64,000 nucleotides of DNA from Halomonas sp. (GCF_017983445.1 NZ_JAGOBJ010000008.1:186001-250000), one strand, 5' to 3'; shown: positions 16,039-25,664, counted from the first letter of the stretch. The notes: generated from the sequence alone by a model not told the origin. Numbers and translations are program-made.

Positions 16039-16413
16039 ATGCCAAGAATACCGCTGCTGATCATCGCCTTGTTTTTCTTGTTGGGTGGCATCGCCCATTT
16101 TGTCTTAACCGATTTCTTTGTAATGGCGATGCCCGATTATCTGGGCTATTACAAAGAGCTGGTGCTTATCAGCGGTGTTTTTGAGTTGCTGGGTGCCATT
16201 GGAATCCTGATTCCCAAAACCCGGTTTCTGGCTGGGTGTGGCCTGATCGCCTTAATTATTGCTGTTTATCTTGCCAATATAAATATGGCGCTACATCCTG
16301 AGCAATATCCGGATATATCTGCGCTGCTTTTATATATCCGCCTGCCCCTGCAGTTTTTATTTGTCTGGTTTGTTTGGTGGGCCATCACGCCTGAAAAGCG
16401 CCAGAGCAGGTAG
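16039..16413 (+). CDS. DoxX-like small membrane protein
   Basis: 124 residues with four hydrophobic segments: PLLIIALFFLLGGIAHFV, a central segment, LAGCGLIALIIAVYLANI and the terminal LQFLFVWFVWWAI. Features such as GGIAHF, the LVLISGVFELLGAIGILIP segment and NINMALHP are typical of DoxX/DoxD-like small membrane proteins of unknown or redox-linked function. ATG at 16039 has AGGACGACC upstream; an in-phase start at 15988 would overlap map and lacks a site. It probably shares the map transcript and ends at the hairpin 16457-16480. Confidence 0.75.
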   Translation: MPRIPLLIIALFFLLGGIAHFVLTDFFVMAMPDYLGYYKELVLISGVFELLGAIGILIPKTRFLAGCGLIALIIAVYLANINMALHPEQYPDISALLLYIRLPLQFLFVWFVWWAITPEKRQSR

Positions 16414-16456
16414 AAGCAGTGAGGTTGAATACAGGCCACCGCTAAAAACAGGTTCC

Positions 16457-16480
16457 ACGCCGTCAAAACAACGGCGTTTT
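16457..16480 (+). terminator. Rho-independent terminator after DoxX-like gene
   Basis: ACGCCGT (16457-16463), loop CAAAACA, ACGGCGT (16471-16477), followed by T residues to 16480. It separates the map/DoxX unit from the convergent kyn operon. Confidence 0.7.
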
Positions 16481-16519
16481 CACTGTCATTTTTCGTACAA
16501 AGCTTAGCGCGGCTATATC

Positions 16520-17281
16520 TTACAAATACTCCAGTACATCAAAATGATCACATTTCGGCAATTCAACCAGCGCTGCCTGAACGTTGGCCGCATGTAGTAG
16601 CGCTAAAAAATTGTGCCCCTGCTGGTGAAACGTGGGCGGGTCATTCTCGGCAATCACTATTTGGCTTGGCGGCAGCTTGACCAACTCGCCAAACTGCGGG
16701 CTTAGTTCCCGTGCCTGCGTTCTGGTTAAGCCCAGTGGTTCGTTAATGTAGGTATCGACCAGTGGTGTGAGGTCATAAACGCCGCTGACTAGCACCAGCT
16801 TATCAATAGGTACTTTGCCGCTAATAGCTACCCAGTAAGCCAACTGGGCACCCGCACTATGGCCACCCAGTGTGACTGACCAGGTTCCGCCGTTGGCTTC
16901 AATCGCGTGATAAGCCGCTTCCAGGCCCTGGGTGCACTGAGTCATCATGGTATCGATAGTAGTGTTTGGCGCTAAGCCGTAGCCCAGCGAGGCAAAGGCC
17001 ATCCCTCGGGCAAGATAGCGCTCGGCCAGAAAGTCGGTGGCGGTGTGGTCAAGCTGCTGCCAGTAGCCGCCGTGAATAAAGACCATCAATGGCCAGGGGC
17101 CTTCCCCCGACGGAATAAACAAATGCAGACACGCCGCCGGATCATCGCCATAGCTCAACGTTAGCGGTTGATGGCTGACTCTTAACGCGTGCCCGGCGGC
17201 TGCCTGACGCGTTAGAGTGGCTTCAAAATCTGACGCAAAATGGCTCGGCGAGTAGGCGAGATCCGGCGTTAGCTCTGTCAT
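16520..17281 (-). CDS. Alpha/beta-hydrolase, probable kynurenine formamidase
   Basis: 253 residues with an alpha/beta-hydrolase fold. The HGGYW motif (oxyanion hole) and GGHSAGA nucleophile elbow are those of the AFMID-type (animal-like) kynurenine formamidase, distinct from the metal-dependent bacterial KynB. It would hydrolyse N-formylkynurenine to kynurenine and formate in the cytosol. Context strongly supports this: it directly follows kynU and kynA in the same operon. ATG at 17281 (AGGGAT upstream) is preferred over longer in-phase starts that overlap kynU. A conserved acidic residue and the late histidine (CDHFDVL) complete the triad. Confidence 0.85.
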   Translation of the reverse strand: MTELTPDLAYSPSHFASDFEATLTRQAAAGHALRVSHQPLTLSYGDDPAACLHLFIPSGEGPWPLMVFIHGGYWQQLDHTATDFLAERYLARGMAFASLGYGLAPNTTIDTMMTQCTQGLEAAYHAIEANGGTWSVTLGGHSAGAQLAYWVAISGKVPIDKLVLVSGVYDLTPLVDTYINEPLGLTRTQARELSPQFGELVKLPPSQIVIAENDPPTFHQQGHNFLALLHAANVQAALVELPKCDHFDVLEYL

Positions 17282-17312
17282 GCGTTTTATCCCTGTTATC
17301 GGCCTGTCTCTA

Positions 17313-18542
17313 TCAGGTGACAGCACCACGAACATGAAATTGCGGGTCCTGGTACTCGCCGCTTTCAACCACTTCACGGAAGTGCTGAGCGGCCTGCCAG
17401 ACATCCTCATAGCTTAAATACAGCGGAGTAAAGCCAAAGCGCATCAAGCCGGGCTCTCGGTAGTCGCCAATGACGCCGCGGGCGATCAACGCCTGCACAA
17501 TGGCGTACCCATTCTGGGTATCCATCAACGATACCTGGCTGCCACGCTGGTTGGCTCCGGGGGTAATATCTTCGATACCATGCGCTTCAAAGATATCTTC
17601 CAAACACTCACGGAACAGATCACTCATGGCCAGGCTTTTATCACGCAGTGCCTGCATATCTACCTCGGCCCACATGGTGAGAGAGGCCTCAAGGGCTGAG
17701 TAGATAAGGGCCGAGTGGGTGCCGGTACGAAAGCGCGAGATATCATTGGCGGGGGTGTAATCGGCCTGAAAAGCGAAAGGCGAAGTATGCCCATGCCAAC
17801 CCGAAAGCGGCTGCCAGGTGCTGTCCAGGTGGTCGCGATGCACGTAAAGAAACGCCGGTGCGCCAGGGCCACCGTTCAAGTACTTATAGGTGCAGCCAAC
17901 CGCATAGCGCGCGCCCGCACCGTTAAGGTCGATAGGCAGGGCACCTGCAGAATGAGCTAAATCCCAGATGATCTCAGCGCCATGCTTATGCACCAGCTGG
18001 GTAGTCTCGGCCATATCGCGCAGCTGGCCGGTGCGGTAGTTAACCTGGCTAAGCACTACAACGGCCACGCCCTCCAGATGTTCGGCCAGGTTGCCACCTT
18101 CAGGCAAGAAGCGGTGTTCATTGCCACTGACCTGGCAGTAACCTTGGGCGATGTAGCCATCGGTGGGGAAGTTGCCGCCTTCACTTAGCACGATACGCCG
18201 CTCATCCTGGCGCTTGCCAAGAATATACCCCAGCAGTTTGAAAATATTGAGCGTGATATTGTCCGTCACGATCACTTCGCCATCCTGAGCACCGATTATG
18301 GGAGCCATAAGGTTGCCCAGACGCTCGGGGGCATCAAACCAGCCCTGGTTCCAGCCTTTGATCAGCTCGGTGCGCCACTGATCCAACGTGTCATCAACCG
18401 CTTGCTTGGCGGCTTTCGGTTGAGCGCCCAGCGAGTTGCCATCCAGGTAGAGAACTCCCTCTGGTAAGGAAAAGCGACGTTTGAAATCCACCAGGGGGTC
18501 TTGGCGGTCCAGTTCACGAACGTAATCCAGGCTCACGCGCAT
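17313..18542 (-). CDS. kynU: Kynureninase
   Basis: A 409-residue PLP-dependent enzyme of aminotransferase fold type I that splits kynurenine to anthranilate and alanine. Diagnostic stretches include YLDGNSLGAQPKA near the start, the DLAHSAGALPIDL segment (PLP-binding aspartate), and VGCTYKYLNGGPGAP with the cofactor lysine. Length equals the family norm of about 410-415. Cytosolic. It sits between kynA and the formamidase in one operon; ribosome site TGGAG before ATG 18542. Confidence 0.95.
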   Translation of the reverse strand: MRVSLDYVRELDRQDPLVDFKRRFSLPEGVLYLDGNSLGAQPKAAKQAVDDTLDQWRTELIKGWNQGWFDAPERLGNLMAPIIGAQDGEVIVTDNITLNIFKLLGYILGKRQDERRIVLSEGGNFPTDGYIAQGYCQVSGNEHRFLPEGGNLAEHLEGVAVVVLSQVNYRTGQLRDMAETTQLVHKHGAEIIWDLAHSAGALPIDLNGAGARYAVGCTYKYLNGGPGAPAFLYVHRDHLDSTWQPLSGWHGHTSPFAFQADYTPANDISRFRTGTHSALIYSALEASLTMWAEVDMQALRDKSLAMSDLFRECLEDIFEAHGIEDITPGANQRGSQVSLMDTQNGYAIVQALIARGVIGDYREPGLMRFGFTPLYLSYEDVWQAAQHFREVVESGEYQDPQFHVRGAVT

Positions 18543-18611
18543 CTTGGTACTCCAGCAAAACGAAAATTTCTACTCATGAAAAAAAGGGTAAGCGTCATTG
18601 GGCATGTGCCC

Positions 18612-19445
18612 TTAAACAGACGTTCTTACACTCCATAGCTCGGGGAAGAACTGAAGATCCAGCGCCTTGACCAGGTAGTTCACGCCAGATGACCCCCCGG
18701 TGCCACGCCGGTATCCAATAATGCGTTCTACCGTTTTCATGTGACTGAACCGCCAGCGCTGGAAGTTGAATTCGACATCGACCAGCTTTTCGGCAAGCTC
18801 GTATAAATCCCAGTGCTTTTCGCTGTTGCGGTATATCTCCATCCAGACCGCCTCCACTTCGCTGCTGGGCGAGTAGGGGATGCTCCAGTCGCGTTGAATC
18901 TTGTCTGCGGGAATGGCAAAACCACGGCGCCCAAGTAACTGAAGCACAACATCGTAAATGCTAGGTGAGTTAAGTGCTTCGGTAAGTTTTTGATAATGAC
19001 GCGGCTTGGCGCGATGCGCTTCGATCAGCTTGGCGTTCTTGTTGCCCAGCAGAAACTCAATTTCGCGATACTGATAAGACTGAAAGCCTGAGCTCTGGCC
19101 CAGGCTATCTCGGAAGCTGGCATAGTCGGCCGGCGTCATGGTGACCAGCACTTCCCAGGCCTTGATCAGTTGCTCCTGAATTCGGGATACGCGGCTTAGC
19201 ATCTTGAAAGCCGGGCTAAGGTTATCGGCGGCTATGTGCTGGGCTGCTGCATGGGCTTCATGCAGGCAGAGTTTGATCCAAAGCTCCGATACCTGGTGAA
19301 TGACGATGAAAAGTAATTCATCGTGCTGGTCGGACGCCGGATTTTGGCATGCAAGCAAAGGCTCCAGGTCCAGATATTGGCCGTAGCTGATGTCCTGATC
19401 CCAATGGATGTCTTCGTTATCGACGCTGTTCTTGGATATTGTCAT
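18612..19445 (-). CDS. kynA: Tryptophan 2,3-dioxygenase
   Basis: A 277-residue heme enzyme that opens the tryptophan indole ring to N-formylkynurenine. YGQYLDLEPLL, HDELLFIVIHQVSELWIKL (distal histidine and substrate contacts), the SSGFQSYQYREIEFLLGN motif and the C-terminal FSHMKTVERIIGYRRGTGGSSG are conserved throughout the TDO family. Normal length. It begins six bases after the M20 peptidase stop, whose end (AAGGCG) may provide the ribosome site, so the two are coupled; kynU follows after 69 bases. Confidence 0.95.
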   Translation of the reverse strand: MTISKNSVDNEDIHWDQDISYGQYLDLEPLLACQNPASDQHDELLFIVIHQVSELWIKLCLHEAHAAAQHIAADNLSPAFKMLSRVSRIQEQLIKAWEVLVTMTPADYASFRDSLGQSSGFQSYQYREIEFLLGNKNAKLIEAHRAKPRHYQKLTEALNSPSIYDVVLQLLGRRGFAIPADKIQRDWSIPYSPSSEVEAVWMEIYRNSEKHWDLYELAEKLVDVEFNFQRWRFSHMKTVERIIGYRRGTGGSSGVNYLVKALDLQFFPELWSVRTSV

Positions 19446-19451
19446 TGTTGA

Positions 19452-20870
19452 TCACGCCTTTTGAGTAGTAAGCGTATGGGCTTGGGGTTCACCTAGATCC
19501 CAGAATACGCCAGCGGCCATCTTAAGTCCCTGCTCGACAATACTTTCAAGCAGGTGCTCATCAGGGGCGTGCTGGTTGCACGAGGGGTAGGAGTGGGGCA
19601 GCCATACCGTGGGCAGATTCAAAGCATCAGAAAAACAGTGGTTGGGAATGGTGCCGCCCAGGTTAGGCAGAATATGCGCAGGCTGGCCGAGGCTTTTCTG
19701 TGCGGATCCCGCCACGAAATCGACCCAAGGGTGGCTCGGGTCAAGCCGGGTGGCGGCGTAACCGCCGAGCATCTCGAGCTTGATGGCTTCAAAACCCTGA
19801 GCATCCAGATGCGCGCGCAGTTTATCTTCCACCGCCTGCCAGTCGGTACCTTTCACGAAACGCAGCTGCAGGACGACTTCAGCACTTGCTGGGATCGCAC
19901 CGACGGGCTTGTCCGTACGGCCCGCGCTCATGCCGAGTACTTCCAGGGTGTTGGCACCATAAAGACGCTCGCCATTGGTCAGCGTTTTTTCGCCCCAGTG
20001 CTCGTTGATGGTGGGGTCAGAACTTCCGCCGCCCACCGGCAGATCGCGAATCAGCTTAGAGAGTTCTTCGGTAACAGCTGGCGCTCTAAGGAAGTCGACC
20101 TGAATATGACCCTCGGCTGAGAGCAGCGTGGCGACGGCGTTACACAGCACCACGGCCGGGTTGGTAATTACCCCGCCCCAGTTACCTGAGTGGCGCCCGC
20201 CGTTGCCGGGGTTGAGCGAAAGCTTGAGCTGTACTACGCCGCGCGAGCCGAGAAACAGCGTGGGCATGTCCGCCCGAATGCGTGGGCCGTCGGAAGCGAG
20301 AAACAGGTCTGCCTTGAGTGTTTCTTGATAGGCGCGGCAGATCTCTTCAAGCCCAGGCGAGCCGATCTCTTCACTCATCTCGAACAAAATCTTGACGTTG
20401 TAGCCAAGTATGCCTTCGCGCGCTTCTATCACTGCTTCGAGCGCTGCCAGATTGACGCTGTGCTGACCCTTGTTATCCGCCGTGCCGCGACCGTAAACGC
20501 GGCCATCGATAAAGGTCAGCGCCCAAGGGTCGATGCCCTCGGCCCAGGTCTCTTCCTGGCCGTCGGTCACATCGCCATGGCCGTACAGCAGAAGCGTTGC
20601 AAGGGCAGCGTCTTCGATACGCTGGCCGATCAGCAGCGGCGGCCGACCGGGCTGGGGGTTGTCGATGATCTCGCAGCCAAACCCCAGCTTGTCTAGAAGC
20701 GGCACCATCTCTTGAGTGAGGTATGTGAGCAGCGTGGACTGGCGGGTGGGATCCTGGCTAACCGTTTGCATGGCTACCCGGCGCGCCAGAGTGGCGTAAA
20801 AGGTGCCATCAATGAGCGTGTCAGTGGCAAGCTTGATGGCGTGTTCGCGCTTTGATGAGGATATGTCCAT
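19452..20870 (-). CDS. M20-family zinc peptidase, first gene of the kyn operon
   Basis: 472 residues of the M20 (PepT/DapE/carboxypeptidase) family. The metal-binding motif LLYGHGDV and the GRGTADNKGQ segment supply His and Asp ligands; EMSEEIGSPG gives the catalytic and metal-binding glutamates; the dimerisation domain lies about 215-340. It is a cytosolic dipeptidase, aminoacylase or similar amidohydrolase. Its place at the head of the kynA-kynU-formamidase operon suggests that it releases tryptophan or a kynurenine-like product from a peptide or N-acyl amino acid. Divergent from a LysR gene that probably regulates it. Confidence 0.85.
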   Translation of the reverse strand: MDISSSKREHAIKLATDTLIDGTFYATLARRVAMQTVSQDPTRQSTLLTYLTQEMVPLLDKLGFGCEIIDNPQPGRPPLLIGQRIEDAALATLLLYGHGDVTDGQEETWAEGIDPWALTFIDGRVYGRGTADNKGQHSVNLAALEAVIEAREGILGYNVKILFEMSEEIGSPGLEEICRAYQETLKADLFLASDGPRIRADMPTLFLGSRGVVQLKLSLNPGNGGRHSGNWGGVITNPAVVLCNAVATLLSAEGHIQVDFLRAPAVTEELSKLIRDLPVGGGSSDPTINEHWGEKTLTNGERLYGANTLEVLGMSAGRTDKPVGAIPASAEVVLQLRFVKGTDWQAVEDKLRAHLDAQGFEAIKLEMLGGYAATRLDPSHPWVDFVAGSAQKSLGQPAHILPNLGGTIPNHCFSDALNLPTVWLPHSYPSCNQHAPDEHLLESIVEQGLKMAAGVFWDLGEPQAHTLTTQKA

Positions 20871-20914
20871 AAACGGTCCTTATCGTTGTCATTGCATAAA
20901 AGCGGTGCGGGTAA

Positions 20915-20929
20915 TCTCTTGACTAGAGA
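20915..20929. promoter_or_regulatory. Possible LysR-type site between M20 and lysR genes
   Basis: TCTCTTGACTAGAGA is an interrupted dyad (TCTC-N7-GAGA) in the divergent promoter region, the expected place of a LysR T-N11-A box. The match is modest. Confidence 0.3.
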
Positions 20930-21052
20930 CTAAATCTTGCTGACCTTTGCGACTATCATTAATATCTCAAGCTCTCTTTCTAATTTTGGAAAGCCATGTT
21001 CGCTCTTAGCCTACGGTAATATCTGCCTGTTTCGGGTACATCAGGAGACGCT

Positions 21053-21955
21053 ATGCAGGAACTCAACCTGCGTTATTTTCACAGCGTGGCCAAAACCGGC
21101 TCGCTTTCCGCCGCTGCGGAAGAACTGCATGTGGCGGTCTCGGCAGTGAGCCGCCAGATTACCAATCTGGAGCAGCGACTTGGCCTCAAGCTGTTTGATC
21201 GTCAACCCCGGGGCATGCAACTGACCGAGGCGGGTAAGCTTCTTAAGGCCTACGCGCTGCGCAACCAGCTGGAGGTGGAAAGCGTCCTCATCCAGATGCA
21301 GGAGGCCACCACACGCCAGCAGCGAAGCATCAGCGTGGCTTGTCCGGACGGCATGGCCTGGCACTTTTTGCCCAGCGTGATCTCCGCATTTATCCTCCAA
21401 TACCCGGATACCCGGTTCGATCTTCAGGTAGTGGATTCCGTACGCGCCTCGAAGCTTGTGCAAGAGGGCACGGCGGATATTGCTCTGACGTTCAGCCTTT
21501 CGCCGGATATCGGCATTCAGGTGGTTTCCAGCCATAGCGCGGCGATTGGCGCGCTGATGTCCCGGCAGCACCCGCTGGCCGAGTGCGACACCCTGTCAGT
21601 GGAGGCGCTCAGCCGCTATCCGCTGACCATGTCGCTTAACGGTTCGACCGTGCGCTATCTGTTCGATGTGGCGTGCAGCCTGGCCGGTGTCAAAGTGCAG
21701 CCGAGCTTCGTCTGCGATTCACTAGGGGCCACCTACACTATGGTATGCGAACACCCGAACATGATTGGCCTATGCAGCGCCGTGGCGGTGAGTGGCAAGA
21801 CCGAAAGCGAAGGGTTGGTCTTCAAATTGCTCGAGGAGCCTCAACTGGCGCTGCGCAGCCTTCAGGTGCAGGTCATGGCCGAGCGGCATATGCCTGAACA
21901 TATTGACGCTTTTTTAACCTTTCTTGAAACGCGGTTGAAGGCGGCCTGCCTTTAA
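21053..21955 (+). CDS. LysR-family regulator, likely of the kyn operon
   Basis: 300 residues. The N-terminal winged helix-turn-helix (LRYFHSVAKTGSLSAAAEELHVAVSAVSRQITNLEQRLG) is followed by a periplasmic-binding-like effector domain (about 90-295). It is transcribed divergently from the M20-kynA-kynU-formamidase operon and converges with the YfcC carrier gene. The arrangement predicts activation of the catabolic operon in response to tryptophan, kynurenine or a peptide. GGAGACGCT precedes the ATG. Confidence 0.88.
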   Translation: MQELNLRYFHSVAKTGSLSAAAEELHVAVSAVSRQITNLEQRLGLKLFDRQPRGMQLTEAGKLLKAYALRNQLEVESVLIQMQEATTRQQRSISVACPDGMAWHFLPSVISAFILQYPDTRFDLQVVDSVRASKLVQEGTADIALTFSLSPDIGIQVVSSHSAAIGALMSRQHPLAECDTLSVEALSRYPLTMSLNGSTVRYLFDVACSLAGVKVQPSFVCDSLGATYTMVCEHPNMIGLCSAVAVSGKTESEGLVFKLLEEPQLALRSLQVQVMAERHMPEHIDAFLTFLETRLKAACL

Positions 21956-21982
21956 GAGCACGCCGCCTTGGCCGTATGAGTA

Positions 21983-23416
21983 TTAGAAGGGGCCGTAATT
22001 CATGCCTACAGCCACTGCTACGAACACCCCGCCGGTAACTATCCAGATCGCAACCAGCGGCAGGGCAAACTTAAACCATTCAACGTAGGAAATACGTGCG
22101 ATGGCAAGGCAGGCCATCAACGTGCCGGAAAGCGGGGTGATGATATTGGTGACCGCATCGCCCAGCTTGAAGGTTATGAACGTGGCCTGGCGGGTGACTT
22201 CCAGCATATCGCCAATGGGTACCATGATCGGCATGACGATTGCCGCCTGGCCGGTGCCGGAAGTGATCAGCCCGTTAAAGACCAGGTTGAACACGTAGAG
22301 AAGTTCCATGGCGACGATCTTGCCGTGGCCATCCAGCGAGGTGGCCACGCTGTGCACCAGAGTGTCGATCAGCTGGGCCTGTTTCAGCAGCACGATGACC
22401 GCCGCCGCCACGCCAACCACCAGCGCGCCGTACATCACTTCACCCGCGCCACTCATCAGCCGTTTGATAAAGGCGTTGGGTGAGATACGCCCGATGAACG
22501 CCGTAACGATACCCAGCATAAGGAAGGTGGCGGAAAGCTGAGGAATGCCCCAATCCCGGTTGAAGGCGCCGAACAGGAAAAAGCCGATGGCCAGGGGAAA
22601 CAGTGCCAGCACCAGCTTGTGCGTCAGGGTAAAGACGGGATGGATATCCGCCTGTGTGTCCTGATCCGTACTTGCGAACGCCTCGGCACCCATCACGCTT
22701 AAGTTTGGGTTCTGCTTGATACGCTTGGCGTAGCGGCAGATATAGGCGGCGGTAATCGCCAGGAAGACCACAAAGATTGCCCCGCGATACATGAAACCTG
22801 AAAACAGCGGAAGCTCGGCAATGGTTTGGCCGGTGACGGTTACGGTAGGGTCGAACACGCCAGCCCCAAAGCCGGCGTAGGAACCCAGAAAGATGATTGC
22901 AACCCCGACGATAGGGTCAAGCTTCATAGAGCGGGCCAGTATCAGGCCAATAGGAATAAAGGCGATCGCCAGGTTGGCTCCCACGCCTACCGAGGCAAGC
23001 GTTGCAAAGGTAGCGCAGTAGACAAAAATAAGCAGGTTCTGGCGGCCGTCCGCCAGGTTGAGCAGACGATAAATACCGGCGCTGATCGCCCCGGTAGATT
23101 CGATGACCTTCAGCACGCCACCCACGATCAGAATCAGAAAGACCAGTGTGGAAGCCGCCACCAGCCCGTTATGGATGGCGGTAAACAGATCCATGATGTT
23201 AAGCGGCGCAGCTTCGATGTAGCGAAAACTGTCGGTGGCTACCTGGGTCAGACCATTGGCGGTGCTACGCTCATAGGTACCGGCAGGAATGATATAGGAG
23301 GCCAGCAGGACCAGGATCATGAAGCCGAACAGGATGATGAATACATCCGGCATGGGCAGCTTTTTCTTGATGGGCGCCACGGCGCTTGCCTCACCTGGGG
23401 TGGTTTTAGGGGGCAT
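21983..23416 (-). CDS. YfcC-family membrane carrier
   Basis: 477 residues with about 12 hydrophobic segments in the YfcC/DcuC (C4-dicarboxylate or amino-acid carrier, IT) superfamily. N-terminal FGFMILVLLASYIIPAGTYER, and internal VGANLAIAFIPIGLILARSM and SGTGQAAIVMPIMVPIGDM, are family features. Because it neighbours the tryptophan operon and its LysR regulator, uptake of a peptide, N-acyl amino acid or kynurenine-related compound is a reasonable inference; its substrate is not readable from sequence. ATG at 23416 is used: the upstream GTG at 23428 overlaps the GGAG ribosome site. Confidence 0.8.
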   Translation of the reverse strand: MPPKTTPGEASAVAPIKKKLPMPDVFIILFGFMILVLLASYIIPAGTYERSTANGLTQVATDSFRYIEAAPLNIMDLFTAIHNGLVAASTLVFLILIVGGVLKVIESTGAISAGIYRLLNLADGRQNLLIFVYCATFATLASVGVGANLAIAFIPIGLILARSMKLDPIVGVAIIFLGSYAGFGAGVFDPTVTVTGQTIAELPLFSGFMYRGAIFVVFLAITAAYICRYAKRIKQNPNLSVMGAEAFASTDQDTQADIHPVFTLTHKLVLALFPLAIGFFLFGAFNRDWGIPQLSATFLMLGIVTAFIGRISPNAFIKRLMSGAGEVMYGALVVGVAAAVIVLLKQAQLIDTLVHSVATSLDGHGKIVAMELLYVFNLVFNGLITSGTGQAAIVMPIMVPIGDMLEVTRQATFITFKLGDAVTNIITPLSGTLMACLAIARISYVEWFKFALPLVAIWIVTGGVFVAVAVGMNYGPF

Positions 23417-23787
23417 GAGGATCTCCACTTTCAGAGGATTGTCGTTTTAATGGGTAAAGCGTGCGTAGAGAGGCGTACTCGGGCACATCATGGAGGCCAT
23501 GACGCGAAGCGCTTTTATGGAGTTATGTAAAAAATTAACCTACCAAGGAAGCTTGGGACGAACAATTGTAAATAAAACAAACGTGCTTTCTCTTTTCGGC
23601 AAGCGTTAGGGTGCTGGTTAACGACAGCTCGGTAAGAATCGCTTCTTCAATTTATACTTACGTTATGCAAAGTAGACGCAGACAAGGCGATAAGATACAG
23701 GCTGTGTTCGTCAGGTAAGATCACACTGGATATCTCTATGGCCCTGTTCACCTCAAGCACTCAATCGTTTAATGACGTGGGAGGTAT
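23417..23787. other. Intergenic region, no gene recognised
   Basis: 371 bases between the YfcC carrier (minus) and the DUF2784 gene (plus). It should contain both promoters. I see no repeat, RNA or conserved motif. Confidence 0.4.
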
Positions 23788-24189
23788 ATGTCTCCTTCAC
23801 TGCTTTTACTCCTGGCCGACACGATATTGGTCTTTCATGTGCTGTTTGTTGCTTTTGTCGTTTTCGGATTGCTGGCTATTTACGCGGGCTATTTTTTAAA
23901 GTGGGCATGGGTGCGAAATAAAACGTTTCGTATCTTGCATGTATCTGCAATTGGGTATGTGGTGGTGCAATCCTGGTTGGGCGTGATGTGCCCACTTACC
24001 ACGTGGGAAATGGCTTTGAGAGAAGAGGCGGGCACCGCAACCTATGCTGGTTCATTCATTCAGCACTGGTTACAGAACCTGCTTTATTACACTGCTCCTG
24101 AGTGGGTATTTGTGATGGTTTATACGGTGTTCGGCGGCCTGGTAGTCGCCAGCTGGTTTGTTGTACGGCCCAATCAACGCATTCGCTGA
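23788..24189 (+). CDS. DUF2784 membrane protein
   Basis: 133 residues, four predicted membrane helices. LADTILVFHVLFVAFVVFG at the N-terminus, the HVSAIGYVVVQSWLGVMCPLT block with conserved Cys-Pro-Leu-Thr, and the late AGSFIQHWLQNLLYY match DUF2784. Function unknown. GGGAGG lies four to six bases before ATG 23788. It has no obvious operon partner. Confidence 0.82.
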   Translation: MSPSLLLLLADTILVFHVLFVAFVVFGLLAIYAGYFLKWAWVRNKTFRILHVSAIGYVVVQSWLGVMCPLTTWEMALREEAGTATYAGSFIQHWLQNLLYYTAPEWVFVMVYTVFGGLVVASWFVVRPNQRIR

Positions 24190-24350
24190 ACCCCCTCGCA
24201 TTGCCTGATGATTCAAAGGCGAGCAAAGCGTTAACCGTTAACCACTTTTTGTTTGAGCCGCTCTAACAGCTTGAAATCAATCTGGCGAAGATCATTAGGT
24301 ACGTTAAGCTGAAAACAATGCTTTAACGCTCAGCGGCAAGGGGACATGGG

Positions 24351-25664
24351 ATGGCTAAAAAACCTCAAGGTAGCAGCAGTACATCTTCTGGTGAACGTGG
24401 AATATCTGCATCGGTTTCGTGTGGCACCGAAAAACTCTTGTTGGCAGCATTGGAACGCGGAAGTTACTGTCTTGAAACCGGGCGCTTTCTGATCAGTTAT
24501 CGTGAAGGACGAGTGGAAGAGGGGATAAAGTCTCTCAAGTCTCAAAACTTTCGGGTGGCCGATGCACGTGACTTTGCTGACCAAGCCGTCAGTTTGGAAG
24601 ACGCTGGGGATGCTGAGGCGATGGTATTTCCGGAGCTTGGGGTTGCGCTTGTTGGCGGTGACGCTTTACAGCTGCATGGGATGAGTATCAACGATGCTAT
24701 CTCACCGGATAGCCCTATAGAAATTATTGAGCCCGAGTATTTTGTCTTCTCGGAAAATTCAGAATATCTGCGCGGTTTCTTGCGCGCCGCAAGTACGATT
24801 GCTCGCGACCTTGGCGCTGATTTTGATCTGGATGAAGCCCAGGACAAGCTTGAGCCTGGCGAGCTCGAAGCTACTTGGGGTTTAATTCAATGCAACGTTT
24901 TGCAGAGCCGGTGGAGTGGGGCGGGTATTAAAGTGGCCGTGCTGGATACCGGGATGGATCTTGGTCATCCTGACTTTGTGGGCAGAGAATTTATTACCCG
25001 GTCATTTGCCGGAGAGCCGGTCCAGGATATTAATGGCCATGGAACACACTGCATCGGTACGGCCTGTGGCCCCAAAATGCCTCTCGAAAGCGCGCCGCGT
25101 TACGGCATCGCTTTTGATTCACAGGTGATCGTTGGCAAGGTGCTCACCAACTCGGGCAGTAGTACGGGGGCGGGGGTGCTCGCCGGTATGAACTGGGCTA
25201 TTGCCAACCGTTGTGAAGTCATCTCGATGTCGCTGGGTAGCCAAAGCCCCGTGCAAGCCGCCTACACCCACGCTGGTGCGGCAGCATTGCGTAAAGACTG
25301 CCTGATTATTGCCGCTGCAGGAAACTCCTCTACCCACACCGGAGCGCCTGCCAACTCACCTACTATCATGTCGGTTGCATCGATCGACGCCAATTTGAAA
25401 CCCTCAAGCTTTTCCAACGCGGGCAAAATCGAAATTGCCGCACCTGGGGGCGATATTTTTTCGTCCTGGCCCCGGCCGGTACACCATAAAACGATTAGCG
25501 GAACCAGCATGGCGACGCCACACGTTGCAGGCTGCGCTGCACTTTGGGCAGAGTCTGATGCCTCACTGCGTGGCATGAAGCTCTGGCAACGGCTGCTGGA
25601 TTCTGCAAAGCCCCTGTCATCTTCCGATTCCCGCGTCGGGGCCGGGTTGGTACAGGCACCCTAG
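24351..25664 (+). CDS. S8 (subtilisin-like) serine protease
   Basis: 437 residues. The catalytic triad is Asp199 (VLDTGMDLGHPDF), His230 (INGHGTHCIGT) and Ser386 (SGTSMATPHVAG), with oxyanion Asn325 (AAAGNSS). The catalytic domain runs about 175-437. The N-terminal 170 residues lack a signal peptide and start with a serine-rich tail (QGSSSTSSG); part of this region may be a propeptide-like domain (GRFLISYREG). The protein is therefore probably cytosolic or exported in another way. A 79-residue gene 14 bases downstream encodes a likely propeptide-like inhibitor or chaperone, so this looks like a two-gene protease/partner unit. Confidence 0.88.
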   Translation: MAKKPQGSSSTSSGERGISASVSCGTEKLLLAALERGSYCLETGRFLISYREGRVEEGIKSLKSQNFRVADARDFADQAVSLEDAGDAEAMVFPELGVALVGGDALQLHGMSINDAISPDSPIEIIEPEYFVFSENSEYLRGFLRAASTIARDLGADFDLDEAQDKLEPGELEATWGLIQCNVLQSRWSGAGIKVAVLDTGMDLGHPDFVGREFITRSFAGEPVQDINGHGTHCIGTACGPKMPLESAPRYGIAFDSQVIVGKVLTNSGSSTGAGVLAGMNWAIANRCEVISMSLGSQSPVQAAYTHAGAAALRKDCLIIAAAGNSSTHTGAPANSPTIMSVASIDANLKPSSFSNAGKIEIAAPGGDIFSSWPRPVHHKTISGTSMATPHVAGCAALWAESDASLRGMKLWQRLLDSAKPLSSSDSRVGAGLVQAP

